NCBI GenBank assembly: GCA_002452295.1
Contig: DKEX01000027.1
Location: 16,973-31,662, forward strand
Origin: Firmicutes bacterium UBA6811
Lineage (GTDB): Bacteria; Bacillota; SHA-98; UBA4971
Direction: 5' to 3'
Length of the DNA: 14,690 nucleotides
The stretch's first letter is position 1; each line of letters begins with the position of its first letter. Shown here piece after piece: positions 5,737 through 12,606 of the stretch. The translations under genes and the position numbers were made by a program. The notes under the pieces are model-generated. The model had not been told where the DNA came from and did no database searches. It saw nothing but the letters and a program-made list of their open reading frames with translations.

Positions 5737-7007
5737 TGTGGGACGCAAGCCCGCCGGAGGCGGCGCGCCGGCACGATGCGCGCGATGAGGGCGGCGACGT
5801 GTGCCGGGACGGACACCAGCGCGTGCTCGTCGCCATGAGCGGCGGCGTCGATAGCTCCGTCGCCGCGGCGATATTGAAGGAGAGGGGCTTCGAGGTCATC
5901 GGCGCCACGATGCAGATATGGCCGAGGTCCCTCCCCGTCGGCGACCGCGAGGGCGGGTGCTGCTCCGTCGCCGCAGTGGAGGACGCGCGTCGCGTCGCGT
6001 CCATGCTCGGCATTCCTTACTACGTCCTGAACTTCCAGGAGAAGTTCGAGCACGAGGTCATCTCCTACTTCGCGCGGGAGTACGCGCGTGGCCGCACGCC
6101 GAACCCCTGCATCAGGTGCAACCAGCGCATCAAGTTCGGCCATCTCCTGCGCAAGGCGAGGGAGCTCGGCGCCACGTACATCGCCACCGGCCACTACGCG
6201 AGGATCCGCCGCGACATCGCAACCGGACGCCATCTGCTCCTCAAGGCGAAGGATGCGCGCAAGGACCAGACGTACGTGCTGTACGTGCTGAGGCAGGATG
6301 AGCTTGCCCGCACCCTCTTTCCCGTGGGTGGCCTCACGAAAGAGGAGACCCGACGCATGGCGGCGTCCCTCGGCCTTCCCGTCGCAGAGAAGCGCGAAAG
6401 CCAGGAGATATGTTTCATCCCCGATGACGACTACAGGAGGTTCCTCCGCGAGTATCTCCCTGAGACCCGAAGGCCCGGGCCTATCCTGGACCTCGAAGGC
6501 AACGTCCTCGGGGAACACGAGGGGATCGCATTCTACACCATAGGCCAGCGAAAGGGGCTCGGAATCGCCTCGATGGAGCCGCTTTACGTGGTGGACCTCG
6601 ACCCCGAGAAGAATGCCGTGGTGGTCGGCCGCGCCGGGGACGTGATGGCGGAGGGCCTTGTGGCTACCGACGTCAACTGGATAGCCTTCGACCGCCTGGA
6701 GGAGCCGATGGGAGTGGCGGCCAAGATCCGGTACTACACGCCGACGGTCGCAGCGACGGTCGGGCCGCGCACGCCCCGCGCGGCTGCGCCAGGCCACCCG
6801 TGCGGCCCGGGCGACGTGAGCGACGCAGGCGACCTGGGCAAGCCGGGCGACGCTGGCCGGGTCCAGGTCGAGGTCCGCTTCGCAAGCCCGCAGCGCGCCG
6901 CGACGCCTGGGCAGTCGGTCGTGTTCTACGACGGCGATGTGGTCCTGGGCGGCGGCGTCATCGCAAGGCCCCTTCGCGACCTGCTAAAGCACACGTCCAG
7001 CAAGTGA
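5733..7007 (+). CDS. mnmA: tRNA-specific 2-thiouridylase MnmA
   Basis: ATP-dependent enzyme that puts sulfur on U34 of tRNA-Lys, -Glu and -Gln using persulfide sulfur from IscS. The PP-loop motif is AMSGGVDSS (residues 34-42). The catalytic cysteines are Cys129 in NPCIRCNQRIKF and Cys227 in ESQEICFIPDDDY. The tRNA-binding/central domain contains FYTIGQRKGLGI, and the C-terminal barrel ends TPGQSVVFYDGDVVLGGGVI. Cys126 with Cys129 forms CxxC, and GCCS (residues 75-78) adds two more cysteines, as in a subgroup of MnmA. Residues about 344-376 are a Gly/Pro/Ala/Asp-rich insertion where other MnmA proteins have a short turn. ATG 5733 overlaps the iscU stop (ATGA). GTG 5799, with GAGGG at 5787-5791, would give a more usual N terminus and is a serious alternative. 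It is the last gene of the operon. Confidence 0.95.
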   Translation: MMWDASPPEAARRHDARDEGGDVCRDGHQRVLVAMSGGVDSSVAAAILKERGFEVIGATMQIWPRSLPVGDREGGCCSVAAVEDARRVASMLGIPYYVLNFQEKFEHEVISYFAREYARGRTPNPCIRCNQRIKFGHLLRKARELGATYIATGHYARIRRDIATGRHLLLKAKDARKDQTYVLYVLRQDELARTLFPVGGLTKEETRRMAASLGLPVAEKRESQEICFIPDDDYRRFLREYLPETRRPGPILDLEGNVLGEHEGIAFYTIGQRKGLGIASMEPLYVVDLDPEKNAVVVGRAGDVMAEGLVATDVNWIAFDRLEEPMGVAAKIRYYTPTVAATVGPRTPRAAAPGHPCGPGDVSDAGDLGKPGDAGRVQVEVRFASPQRAATPGQSVVFYDGDVVLGGGVIARPLRDLLKHTSSK

Positions 7008-7017
7008 AACCTTGCGG

Positions 7018-7077
7018 ATGGCGAGGCGGCGCCATTCTGCCCCTGGAGGAGCCGCGTTGCACAGGCTGAGGACCTCC
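7018..7077 (+). other. Two hairpins downstream of mnmA
   Basis: ATGGCG (7018-7023) pairs with CGCCAT (7030-7035) over a six-base loop. Then GGAGG-AGCC (7045-7053) pairs with GGCT (7064-7067) and CCTCC (7073-7077), leaving GAGGA bulged. They stand in front of the terminator and may stabilise the mRNA 3' end. Confidence 0.35.
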
Positions 7078-7089
7078 GCGAAACGCTGG

Positions 7090-7121
7090 GGCGCGACATC
7101 ACCTCCCCGCGCCATTTTTTT
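7090..7121 (+). terminator. Intrinsic terminator of the iscR-iscS-iscU-mnmA operon
   Basis: GGCGCG (7090-7095) and CGCGCC (7108-7113) form a six-pair GC stem with a 12-base loop, followed by A and seven T residues (7115-7121). It is 83 bases after the mnmA stop and is the clearest U-tract terminator besides the one at 1487. Confidence 0.75.
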
Positions 7122-7141
7122 GTGCCCTGTGGGCATACTAA

Positions 7142-7157
7142 CCTCCTGAAAGGGAGG
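7142..7157 (+). promoter_or_regulatory. Hairpin that pairs with the ribosome binding site of the small membrane protein gene
   Basis: CCTCC (7142-7146) is complementary to GGAGG (7153-7157), the Shine-Dalgarno sequence nine bases before ATG 7167. The loop is TGAAAG. Just upstream, TGCCC-TGT-GGGCA makes another small hairpin. Folding would hide the ribosome binding site, so translation may be damped or conditional. Confidence 0.45.
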
Positions 7158-7166
7158 CAATCTGCG

Positions 7167-7430
7167 ATGACGAGGTTCTGGAGATCTCTCATAGCTGGAA
7201 GCGCAGCAGGCGCTGCGATTGGAGCCTACTTCTACTTCAGGTCGCGCAGGGCGCGCGCCCGCACCCTCATGGGGAGCGCCTCTGACGAGGCGCGCGCAGC
7301 ACGCACGGCCCGCGCCATGGTCACCAAGGCGGCGGGGCGCATGGTCACGCAGGTGGGCAGGGGTATCATGAGCGCCGGCGAGAAGACCCGCACGACCGGC
7401 AGACGCCTTCGGCTCGGCAGGGCGGACTAG
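7167..7430 (+). CDS. Small basic single-span membrane protein, function unknown
   Basis: I do not recognise this 87-residue protein. Residues 6-22 (SLIAGSAAGAAIGAYFY) are a glycine/alanine-rich hydrophobic segment, most likely one membrane anchor. It is followed by an arginine-rich stretch (RSRRARARTL), which by the positive-inside rule would lie in the cytoplasm. The rest is a basic, Ala/Arg/Thr-rich, probably helical region ending GRRLRLGRAD. The layout resembles small YtxH-like proteins, but no family motif supports that name. ATG 7167 has GGGAGG at 7152-7157; an upstream ATG at 7122 in the same frame lacks a good site and would cross the RBS hairpin. Codon use matches its neighbours. It lies between the operon terminator and the AI-2E-type gene; no promoter is clear. 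Confidence 0.7.
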   Translation: MTRFWRSLIAGSAAGAAIGAYFYFRSRRARARTLMGSASDEARAARTARAMVTKAAGRMVTQVGRGIMSAGEKTRTTGRRLRLGRAD

Positions 7431-7468
7431 ACGGGGCGCCGCAGGATGCCTCCTGCCCGCCGCCCCGT
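7431..7468 (+). terminator. Strong hairpin after the small membrane protein gene, no T tract
   Basis: ACGGGGCG (7431-7438) pairs with CGCCCCGT (7461-7468), and inside it GCAGGA (7441-7446) pairs with TCCTGC (7451-7456) around the loop TGCC. It starts directly after the stop codon. No T run follows, so it could be a processing site, an attenuator or a Rho-dependent end. Confidence 0.45.
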
Positions 7469-7506
7469 GGGTAAGGAGGCAATCACCAGAGGGATGAGTC
7501 CCGCGC

Positions 7507-8577
7507 ATGCCTGAGAACGACGCGGACGATAGAGCCGCACCTCGCGGGCGCGACCGGGCGCCCCGGGGTCGCCTGTGGCTTTTTCATATCCTGCTTATCC
7601 TGGCGACCGCGCTGTTCCTGTTCCGGGTGAGGGCTGTGCTCACCCCGTTCCTGCTTGCGCTGGGCCTTTCGTACCTCATGAATCCGCTCGTTACCTACCT
7701 CGAGAAGCGAGGGGCGCCCAGGGGCATCGGCACGCTCGTCGTGTACGTCGGCCTTACACTCTCTATCGCGCTTGTGGGCGTGTACCTGTTCCCCAGGCTG
7801 TTCTCGCAGCTCGAGATGCTGTCAGATGTCATCCCCCAGCAGACCCAGCAGATCCAGGCGCGGCTCCTCGCGTTCTACGCGAGGTTCAACAGGTTCAGCA
7901 TACCGGAGCCTCTCAGGGGCGCCGTGGACGACGGCATCCGCAAGGCCGAGGGGGCGCTTGCGGACTTCGTCCGCCGCACGGTGAGCGCCATCCCGGGGCT
8001 TCTCCCCAGGATGACCATGCTCGTACTCGTGCCGGTGCTGGCTTTCTACTTCACCATGGACTTTCCCGAGCTCAAGATGTGGGTCCTCTCGTGGATACCG
8101 TCCCGGTGGAGGAGCGAGGTGGTGGGCATCCTCATCGAGATGGACCACGCGCTGGGTTCCTTCGTCAGGGGGCAGCTTCTCGTCTCGGCCGTGGTGGGGG
8201 TCCTCATATTCGTGGGGTTGTCCATAATCGGGGTGGACTTCGCCCTCGTGATCGGGCTTCTCGCCGGGCTTTTCAACATCATACCCTACTTCGGCCCCGT
8301 CATAGGGGCAATCCCGGCCGTGATCCTCGCCTTCCTGAAATCGCCCGTTCTGGTGGTATACGTCATCGTCCTGTTTGTGCTGGTAAACCAGCTCGAAAGC
8401 GCCGTCGTGAGCCCTAACATCCTCGGGGAGCAGGTCGGCCTTCACCCCATCGCCGTGATCTTCGCGATCCTCGCCGGCGGCCACCTCTTCGGCATCACAG
8501 GCATTCTCCTCGCCGTGCCCGTTGCGGCCGTCATCAAGGTCATCCTCAGGTACATCCACGGGAGAGTGGTGCCGTGA
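7507..8577 (+). CDS. AI-2E family transporter (PF01594-type multi-span membrane protein)
   Basis: Polytopic inner-membrane protein of the AI-2E/PerM/YtvI family, whose members have been linked to autoinducer export, Na+/H+ exchange or other transport; the substrate here is unknown. It has 356 residues, the usual length. After a charged N terminus, hydrophobic segments lie at about residues 23-41, 45-62, 73-97, 168-186, 220-240, 244-275, 278-300 and 318-345. Family hallmarks are visible: FLLALGLSYLMNPLV near the N terminus, SFVRGQLLVSAVVG, GLFNIIPYFGPVIGAIPA and the closing GHLFGITGILLAVPVAAVIKV. ATG 7507 is the first possible start after an in-frame stop at 7495; the nearest purine-rich site is GAGGG at 7489-7493, rather far away. 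B. subtilis has a family member (yrrI) just before alaS, so position agrees. Confidence 0.88.
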   Translation: MPENDADDRAAPRGRDRAPRGRLWLFHILLILATALFLFRVRAVLTPFLLALGLSYLMNPLVTYLEKRGAPRGIGTLVVYVGLTLSIALVGVYLFPRLFSQLEMLSDVIPQQTQQIQARLLAFYARFNRFSIPEPLRGAVDDGIRKAEGALADFVRRTVSAIPGLLPRMTMLVLVPVLAFYFTMDFPELKMWVLSWIPSRWRSEVVGILIEMDHALGSFVRGQLLVSAVVGVLIFVGLSIIGVDFALVIGLLAGLFNIIPYFGPVIGAIPAVILAFLKSPVLVVYVIVLFVLVNQLESAVVSPNILGEQVGLHPIAVIFAILAGGHLFGITGILLAVPVAAVIKVILRYIHGRVVP

Positions 8578-8646
8578 CAGGTGGCGTAGCAGATGGCGTG
8601 CCCGCTCCGGCGCAGCGTGGCGGGCGCCTCGCCGGCTCCGTTCGCG

Positions 8647-8675
8647 TTGACACTCCACATGCGATTCGCTATGAT
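8647..8675 (+). promoter_or_regulatory. Sigma-A promoter of alaS
   Basis: TTGACA (8647-8652, perfect) and TATGAT (8670-8675, five of six) are 17 bases apart. The predicted start near 8682 leaves a leader of about 26 bases, too short for a T-box riboswitch. A hairpin, GCCCGC (8600-8605) with GCGGGC (8620-8625), lies upstream and may separate this unit from the AI-2E-type gene. Confidence 0.78.
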
Positions 8676-8707
8676 AGAGGTAACTTGGATCTGGGAGGAA
8701 ACGGGCT

Positions 8708-11410
8708 GTGCAGGCGAAACCAGGCACTCGTGGCATGCGTGGAATACGCGCTCTTGGCACCGACGAGATACGCGACATGTTCAGGGACTTCTTCGTTGAG
8801 AAGGGCCACAAGCCCCTTCCCAGCGCTTCGCTCATACCCAGGAACGACCCGACGCTCCTTCTCACGGGGGCCGGCATGGTCCCATTCAAGCCATACTTTC
8901 TCGGCACGGCGAAGCCTGAGTCGCTCCGCGTGACCACGTGCCAGAAGTGCGTGCGAACCCTCGACATCGAGAACGTGGGCAAGACCGCCAGGCACCTCAC
9001 CTTCTTCGAGATGCTGGGCAACTTCTCGTTCGGCGACTACTTCAAGAAAGAGGCCATCCCGTGGGCCTGGAAGTTCGTCACGGAGCACCTGGGCCTGCCG
9101 GAGGACAGGCTGTGGGTGACGATATACCTCGATGACGACGAGGCCTTCGAGATATGGAACAGGGACGTCGGCGTGCCCGCCGACAGGATAAAGCGGTTCG
9201 GCAAGAAGGACAACTTCTGGGAGATCGGCGTCGGCCCCTGTGGCCCGTGCTCCGAGATCCACGTGGACCGCGGCGAGGGGTTCGGGTGCGGAAGGCCCGA
9301 ATGCGAGCTCGGCTGCGACTGCGACAGGTTCATGGAGATATGGAACCTCGTCTTCATACAGTTCCATCACGACGAGGCGGGCAACTACATCCCCCTCGAG
9401 AGGAAGGGCATCGACACAGGCATGGGGCTTGATCGCGTGGCCGCGGTGATGCAGGGCGTGCCGACCGTGTTCGACACCGACGCTGTGGCACCCATCACGC
9501 GGGCGGTTGCCGCCATGGGCGGCGTGGCCTACGGCGACGCGGAGGGCGACGAGCGAGTAAAGGCCCGGGAGCACGACGTGTCGGTGCGGATCATCACGGA
9601 CCACGCGCGTGCGGTGACGTTCCTCGTGGCCGAGGGGGTGCTCCCGGCTAACGAGGGCAGAGGCTACGTGCTACGCAGGCTCATAAGGCGAGCCGTCCGC
9701 CATGGGAGGCTCCTCGGCATCGCGCGCCCGTTCCTCGCCGACGTGGCCGACGTCATAACCTCCGAGATGGGCGACGTGTACCCGGAGCTTGTGGAGAGGC
9801 GCGACCACATCCGAGAGACCCTGTCCACCGAGGAGGAGCGGTTCCTGGGCAGGCTCGACCAGGGCACGAGCATACTGCAGGACCTCATTGCGGACCTTCG
9901 CGAGGCTGGAAAGGCCCAGGTCCCCGGGGAGGATGCGTTCAGGCTTTACGACACATACGGCTTTCCGGCGGAGCTTACCCGCGAGATAGCCGAGGAGAGC
10001 GGCATGACCGTGGACGAGGACGGTTTTGCCGCCGCCATGAAGGAGCAGCGCGAGCGGGCGCGGGCGGCCAGGCACGACCTGGGCTACATGGGCGACCTCT
10101 CGACGGCGAAGGCACAGGCGCTGTCGGGGCTTTCGACGAGGTTCGTGGGGTATGAGACGACCACGGCGAACGCGAAGGTCGTCGCCCTCTTCGTTGACGG
10201 CGAGCCTGTGAGCCGCGCCGACTCGGGCCAGCGCCTCGAGATCGTGCTCGATGCAACCCCGTTCTACGGCGAGGCCGGCGGGCAGGCCGGCGACTCCGGA
10301 GCCATCGTGGGGCCTGCCGGGAAAGCGCGGGTCCTCGCGACGGTTCGTGCTTCGGAGGCCATCCTCATCCACCAGGCCGCCGTTGATTACGGCGGCATCG
10401 CCGTGGGCGACGCCGTGGAGGCCGTGGTCGACAGGGAGCGGCGCCTCGCCATCGCGCGAAACCACACTGCCACGCACCTCCTGCATGCGGCGCTTCGAAG
10501 CGTGCTAGGGGACCATGTGTTCCAGTCGGGGTCTCTCGTGGCCGACGACAGGCTGAGGTTCGACTTCTCCCACCACTCGGCGGTGACGGAGGGGGAGATC
10601 CGCAAGGTGGAGGATATGGTCCTTGGCTGGGTGCTTGCGGACGCGCCTGTCGAGCCTGTGGAGATGTCCCTCGAGGAGGCCAGGGCGACGGGCGCCATGG
10701 CGCTCTTCGGCGAGAAGTACGGCGAGCGGGTGCGCGTGGTGAGGATAGCCGACTGCAGCCACGAGCTGTGCGGCGGCACGCACGTGAGCCGGACAGGCGA
10801 GATCGGGCTGGTCAAGGTGGTGTCAGAGGGTGCCGTGGCCGCCGGGGTGCGACGGGTGGAGGCTGTCACGGGGCGGATGGCGCTCGATCTTATCAGGTCC
10901 CAGCAGGAGATTCTCGAAAGCGCGTCAGACGCCCTGAGAAGCCGGCCCGACGAGCTTGTGCAGAAGGTGGCCAGGCTGGCGCAGGAGCTTCGGGCGCGCG
11001 AGAAGGAGATAGAGTCGCTCAAGGCACAGATGGCAGGCTCACAGGTGGAGGCGCTGCTCGACGGCGCGACCGAGGTCGACGGGGCGAAGGTCGTGGTGGC
11101 CGAGACGGAGGGCCTCGACGCCGCCGCGCTGCGCGAGCTTGCGGACAGGCTTCGGGCGTATCTCGCCTCAGGCGTGGTGGTGCTGGGGTCTCGGTCTGAC
11201 GGGAAGGCGCTGTTCGTGGCGGTGGTTACGAAGGACCTCGTGGAGCGCGGGCTGCGAGCCGGCGACATCGTCAAGGTTGCCGCGGAGGTTGCGGGGGGAG
11301 GCGGCGGGGGCCGCCCCGACATGGCGCAGGCCGGCGGCAGGGACGTGACCAAGATCCAGGAGGCGCTGGGGCAGGCGAGGGCGAGGATAGAGAGCGTCCT
11401 CGTGCACTAG
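8708..11410 (+). CDS. alaS: Alanyl-tRNA synthetase
   Basis: Class II synthetase charging tRNA-Ala, with a built-in editing domain that removes mischarged Ser and Gly. The 900-residue product is near the family norm (about 870-890), with a 15-20 residue N-terminal extension. The catalytic domain (about residues 18-270) shows MFRDFFVEKGHKPLPSASL, TTCQKCVRTLDIENVGKTA and TFFEMLGNFSFGDYFK. A cysteine-rich loop follows (GCGRPECELGCDCDRF), then motif 3 GMGLDRVA. The editing domain has zinc/active-site residues HTATH (His586, His590) and CGGTH (Cys688, His692). A coiled-coil follows (about 725-780), then the glycine-rich C-Ala domain with AGGGGGGRPDMAQAGG. GTG 8708 has GGGAGG at 8693-8698. No T-box precedes it. 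ireB follows after 132 bases. Confidence 0.97.
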   Translation: MQAKPGTRGMRGIRALGTDEIRDMFRDFFVEKGHKPLPSASLIPRNDPTLLLTGAGMVPFKPYFLGTAKPESLRVTTCQKCVRTLDIENVGKTARHLTFFEMLGNFSFGDYFKKEAIPWAWKFVTEHLGLPEDRLWVTIYLDDDEAFEIWNRDVGVPADRIKRFGKKDNFWEIGVGPCGPCSEIHVDRGEGFGCGRPECELGCDCDRFMEIWNLVFIQFHHDEAGNYIPLERKGIDTGMGLDRVAAVMQGVPTVFDTDAVAPITRAVAAMGGVAYGDAEGDERVKAREHDVSVRIITDHARAVTFLVAEGVLPANEGRGYVLRRLIRRAVRHGRLLGIARPFLADVADVITSEMGDVYPELVERRDHIRETLSTEEERFLGRLDQGTSILQDLIADLREAGKAQVPGEDAFRLYDTYGFPAELTREIAEESGMTVDEDGFAAAMKEQRERARAARHDLGYMGDLSTAKAQALSGLSTRFVGYETTTANAKVVALFVDGEPVSRADSGQRLEIVLDATPFYGEAGGQAGDSGAIVGPAGKARVLATVRASEAILIHQAAVDYGGIAVGDAVEAVVDRERRLAIARNHTATHLLHAALRSVLGDHVFQSGSLVADDRLRFDFSHHSAVTEGEIRKVEDMVLGWVLADAPVEPVEMSLEEARATGAMALFGEKYGERVRVVRIADCSHELCGGTHVSRTGEIGLVKVVSEGAVAAGVRRVEAVTGRMALDLIRSQQEILESASDALRSRPDELVQKVARLAQELRAREKEIESLKAQMAGSQVEALLDGATEVDGAKVVVAETEGLDAAALRELADRLRAYLASGVVVLGSRSDGKALFVAVVTKDLVERGLRAGDIVKVAAEVAGGGGGGRPDMAQAGGRDVTKIQEALGQARARIESVLVH

Positions 11411-11417
11411 GATGCAC

Positions 11418-11530
11418 CAGGCGCGGCGCCTGTGGCGGCAGGCGCGGCGCGCCGGGTATTTTCGGGTGCGCGGTGGAGGAGAATACCGGGGGACGGAGAA
11501 TACGCGAGGCGGAGCCAAACACCGGGGGAG
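11418..11530 (+). repeat. Nested short repeats between alaS and ireB
   Basis: CAGGCGC (11418-11424) and GCGCCTG (11426-11432) form a perfect palindrome around one G. CAGGCGCGGCGC recurs at 11439-11450. GGTATT (11455-11460) and AATACC (11482-11487) are inverted. GGAGAATAC occurs twice (about 11478-11486 and 11495-11503), and ACCGGGGGA occurs twice (about 11485 and 11521), the second copy forming the ireB ribosome binding site. No promoter boxes are clear. Confidence 0.5.
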
Positions 11531-11542
11531 CGTGACGCCACA

Positions 11543-11800
11543 ATGAAGGGCCCCTTTGATGAGACTCAGACGTTTCGGGTTGTCCCTGAGGATGTCGTCA
11601 GCGTCAGAGCGCTGCTTCTCGAGGTATACCAGGCTCTCAAGGAGAAGGGTTACAACCCCACTAACCAGATCGTCGGGTACCTCATGTCGGGGGACCCCAC
11701 GTACATAACGAGCCACAGGGGTGCGCGCAACCTCGTCCGGAAGCTGGAGCGCGACGAGATCATCGAGGAGCTCGTCAGGTATTACCTCGAGGGAAGGTAG
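11543..11800 (+). CDS. ireB: IreB family regulatory phosphoprotein (UPF0297, YrzL)
   Basis: Small cytoplasmic protein of 85 residues, the full family length. In Enterococcus faecalis IreB is phosphorylated by the PASTA kinase IreK and restrains cephalosporin resistance. Here the sequence shows the N-terminal FDETQTFRV, then YQALKEKGYNPTNQIVGYLMSGDP, TYITSHRGARNLVRKLERDEI and the terminal IEELVRYYLEG, all family hallmarks. Thr8 in the DET motif matches one of the two phosphorylated threonines described in E. faecalis; the other position seems not to be Thr, though Thr10 is close. ATG 11543 has GGGGGAG at 11524-11530; the frame extends upstream into non-conserved sequence. It follows alaS as in most Bacillota, but the usual next gene, ruvX, is displaced by about 1.9 kb. 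Confidence 0.95.
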   Translation: MKGPFDETQTFRVVPEDVVSVRALLLEVYQALKEKGYNPTNQIVGYLMSGDPTYITSHRGARNLVRKLERDEIIEELVRYYLEGR

Positions 11801-11824
11801 GCACGTGGCGGGGTCGGCGCGGGC

Positions 11825-12247
11825 TTGCAGCAGGAGTGGGAAGGGCGCAGGGCGCCTCGCCGCCGCGCGCATCACGGTCGTGGCGGGCGTCGGGGCGGGG
11901 GCGGAGGGGCAGACACACGTGCCGGCGCAGGCACCCGCGGGTCTCGCGGGCCTGAGGGTGACGAATCCCGAGCCCCTCACGGGCGGCGAGGACAAGATAA
12001 CGCCGGCGCGGTCTCTCCTGTCGATCTTGTCACCGCCAGGAAGCGGCTTGCGGCCGAGGCTGCGAGGGTCGCGGCGAGGCGTCTGGCCGAGAAGGCGCCG
12101 CGGGACTATCGCATCCTCGGGGAGACCATCGTTGTTCAACAGGGGGAGCCTGTTTTCAGCCAGGCTCCTCTTACTCCGTCGGCGGAGCTCCGGGCGGCCT
12201 GCAGGGCACGGGCAGGGCTCTTGCCGCAAGAGACGAGGATGTGCTGA
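11825..12247 (+). pseudogene. Middle fragment of the decayed gene, open as a 140-residue frame
   Basis: Read alone, this frame starts at a poor start codon and encodes an Arg/Gly-rich head that looks like an out-of-frame shadow. From about 12008 it becomes sensible: a charged helix (LVTARKRLAAEAARVAARRL), then RILGETIVVQQGEPVFS and AELRAACRARA. After about 12213 it again loses sense and stops at 12245-12247. It is better read as the centre of the decayed gene than as its own protein. Confidence 0.35.
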
Positions 12248-12606
12248 AGGCCGCAAGAGGACGGTTTATGATGGAGCTTGTGGGCGGCGGGCTCGGGGTC
12301 GGCGCCAGTGCTCAGGTGACCTCGCCCGAGGTGAAGGTGGAGATGTCGAAGGTGAAGATGGTGAGCGCCGAGAGCGCCACGATCGAGGCTGTTGCAGGCG
12401 CCCGGGTCGCCGCGAGCATTGAGCCGGAGAGGCCCGCCAGGGATCTTGCAGGCAGGACCGTGCGGGAGGCGAAGTCGGTGCCTGCCAGGGCGCATGGGAT
12501 CAGCAGGTTCTCGATACACCCTGATGGGGGCGACGCGCACCGCCTGCCCCGGTTCGCTCGGTGGATCCGGGTGGTCGTGGGGCGCCCGGAGGGAGGGCGC
12601 CCGTGA
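12241..12606 (+). pseudogene. Last fragment of the decayed gene, open as a 121-residue frame
   Basis: GTG 12241 opens a frame that could be called as a separate hypothetical protein. The same frame is already sensible upstream of this GTG (ALAARDEDVLKAARGRF from about 12216), which argues that the GTG is internal to an older gene. The fragment ends with a basic, proline-containing segment (HRLPRFARWIRVVVG) like the C termini of its presumed relatives. Its stop overlaps the GTG of the reductase gene, so if translated it could couple expression of that gene. Confidence 0.4.

Larger units (their letters stand above)
11805..12606 (+). pseudogene. Decayed baseplate-J-like gene (C-terminal half, two frameshifts)
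   Basis: Three successive frames each carry part of one likely protein. From GTG 11805 (5 bases after ireB, GGGAAGG upstream) the first frame gives RITVVAGVGAGAEG then LRVTNPEPLTGGED. The motif 'TNPEPLTGGED' is typical of baseplate-J-like domains found in conserved, often membrane-bound Bacillota proteins. Near 11993-12010 the sense moves to another frame: AVSPVDLVTARKRLAAEAAR, then KAPRDYRILGETIVV and GEPVF. Near 12213-12216 it moves again: ALAARDEDVLKAARGRF, VKVEMSKVKMV, RDLAGRTVREAKSV and finally LPRFARWIRVVVG. Both moves are -1, as after one-base deletions. The N-terminal half seen in relatives (from memory) is missing. The stop at 12604-12606 overlaps the next start. Assembly error is the main alternative; the family name is an inference. 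Confidence 0.55.

Noticed and set aside
5676..6797. Long minus-strand open frame (373 codons) opposite mnmA
   Set aside because: Antisense shadow of a conserved gene; composition is Arg/Val/His-rich and no family is seen.
8574..8933. Plus-strand frame of 119 codons overlapping the start of alaS
   Set aside because: It covers the alaS promoter and coding start in another frame and has no supporting motif.
7822..9604. Long minus-strand open frames opposite the AI-2E-type gene and alaS
   Set aside because: They cover conserved plus-strand genes and the alaS promoter; the products look like reverse-complement artefacts.
12193..12222. Programmed -1 frameshift signal in the broken gene
   Set aside because: No X-XXY-YYZ slippery heptamer is found near 12213, so decay or sequencing error is the simpler reading.
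11168..12256. Minus-strand open frame of 362 codons across the alaS end, ireB and the broken gene
   Set aside because: It crosses ireB and alaS on the opposite strand, and no conserved motif is visible; the plus-strand fragments explain the region better.
11721..12422. A single 233-codon plus-strand gene starting inside ireB
   Set aside because: Only 11805 to about 12000 in this frame resembles protein; beyond that the sense lies in the other frames, so the open frame is not one gene.
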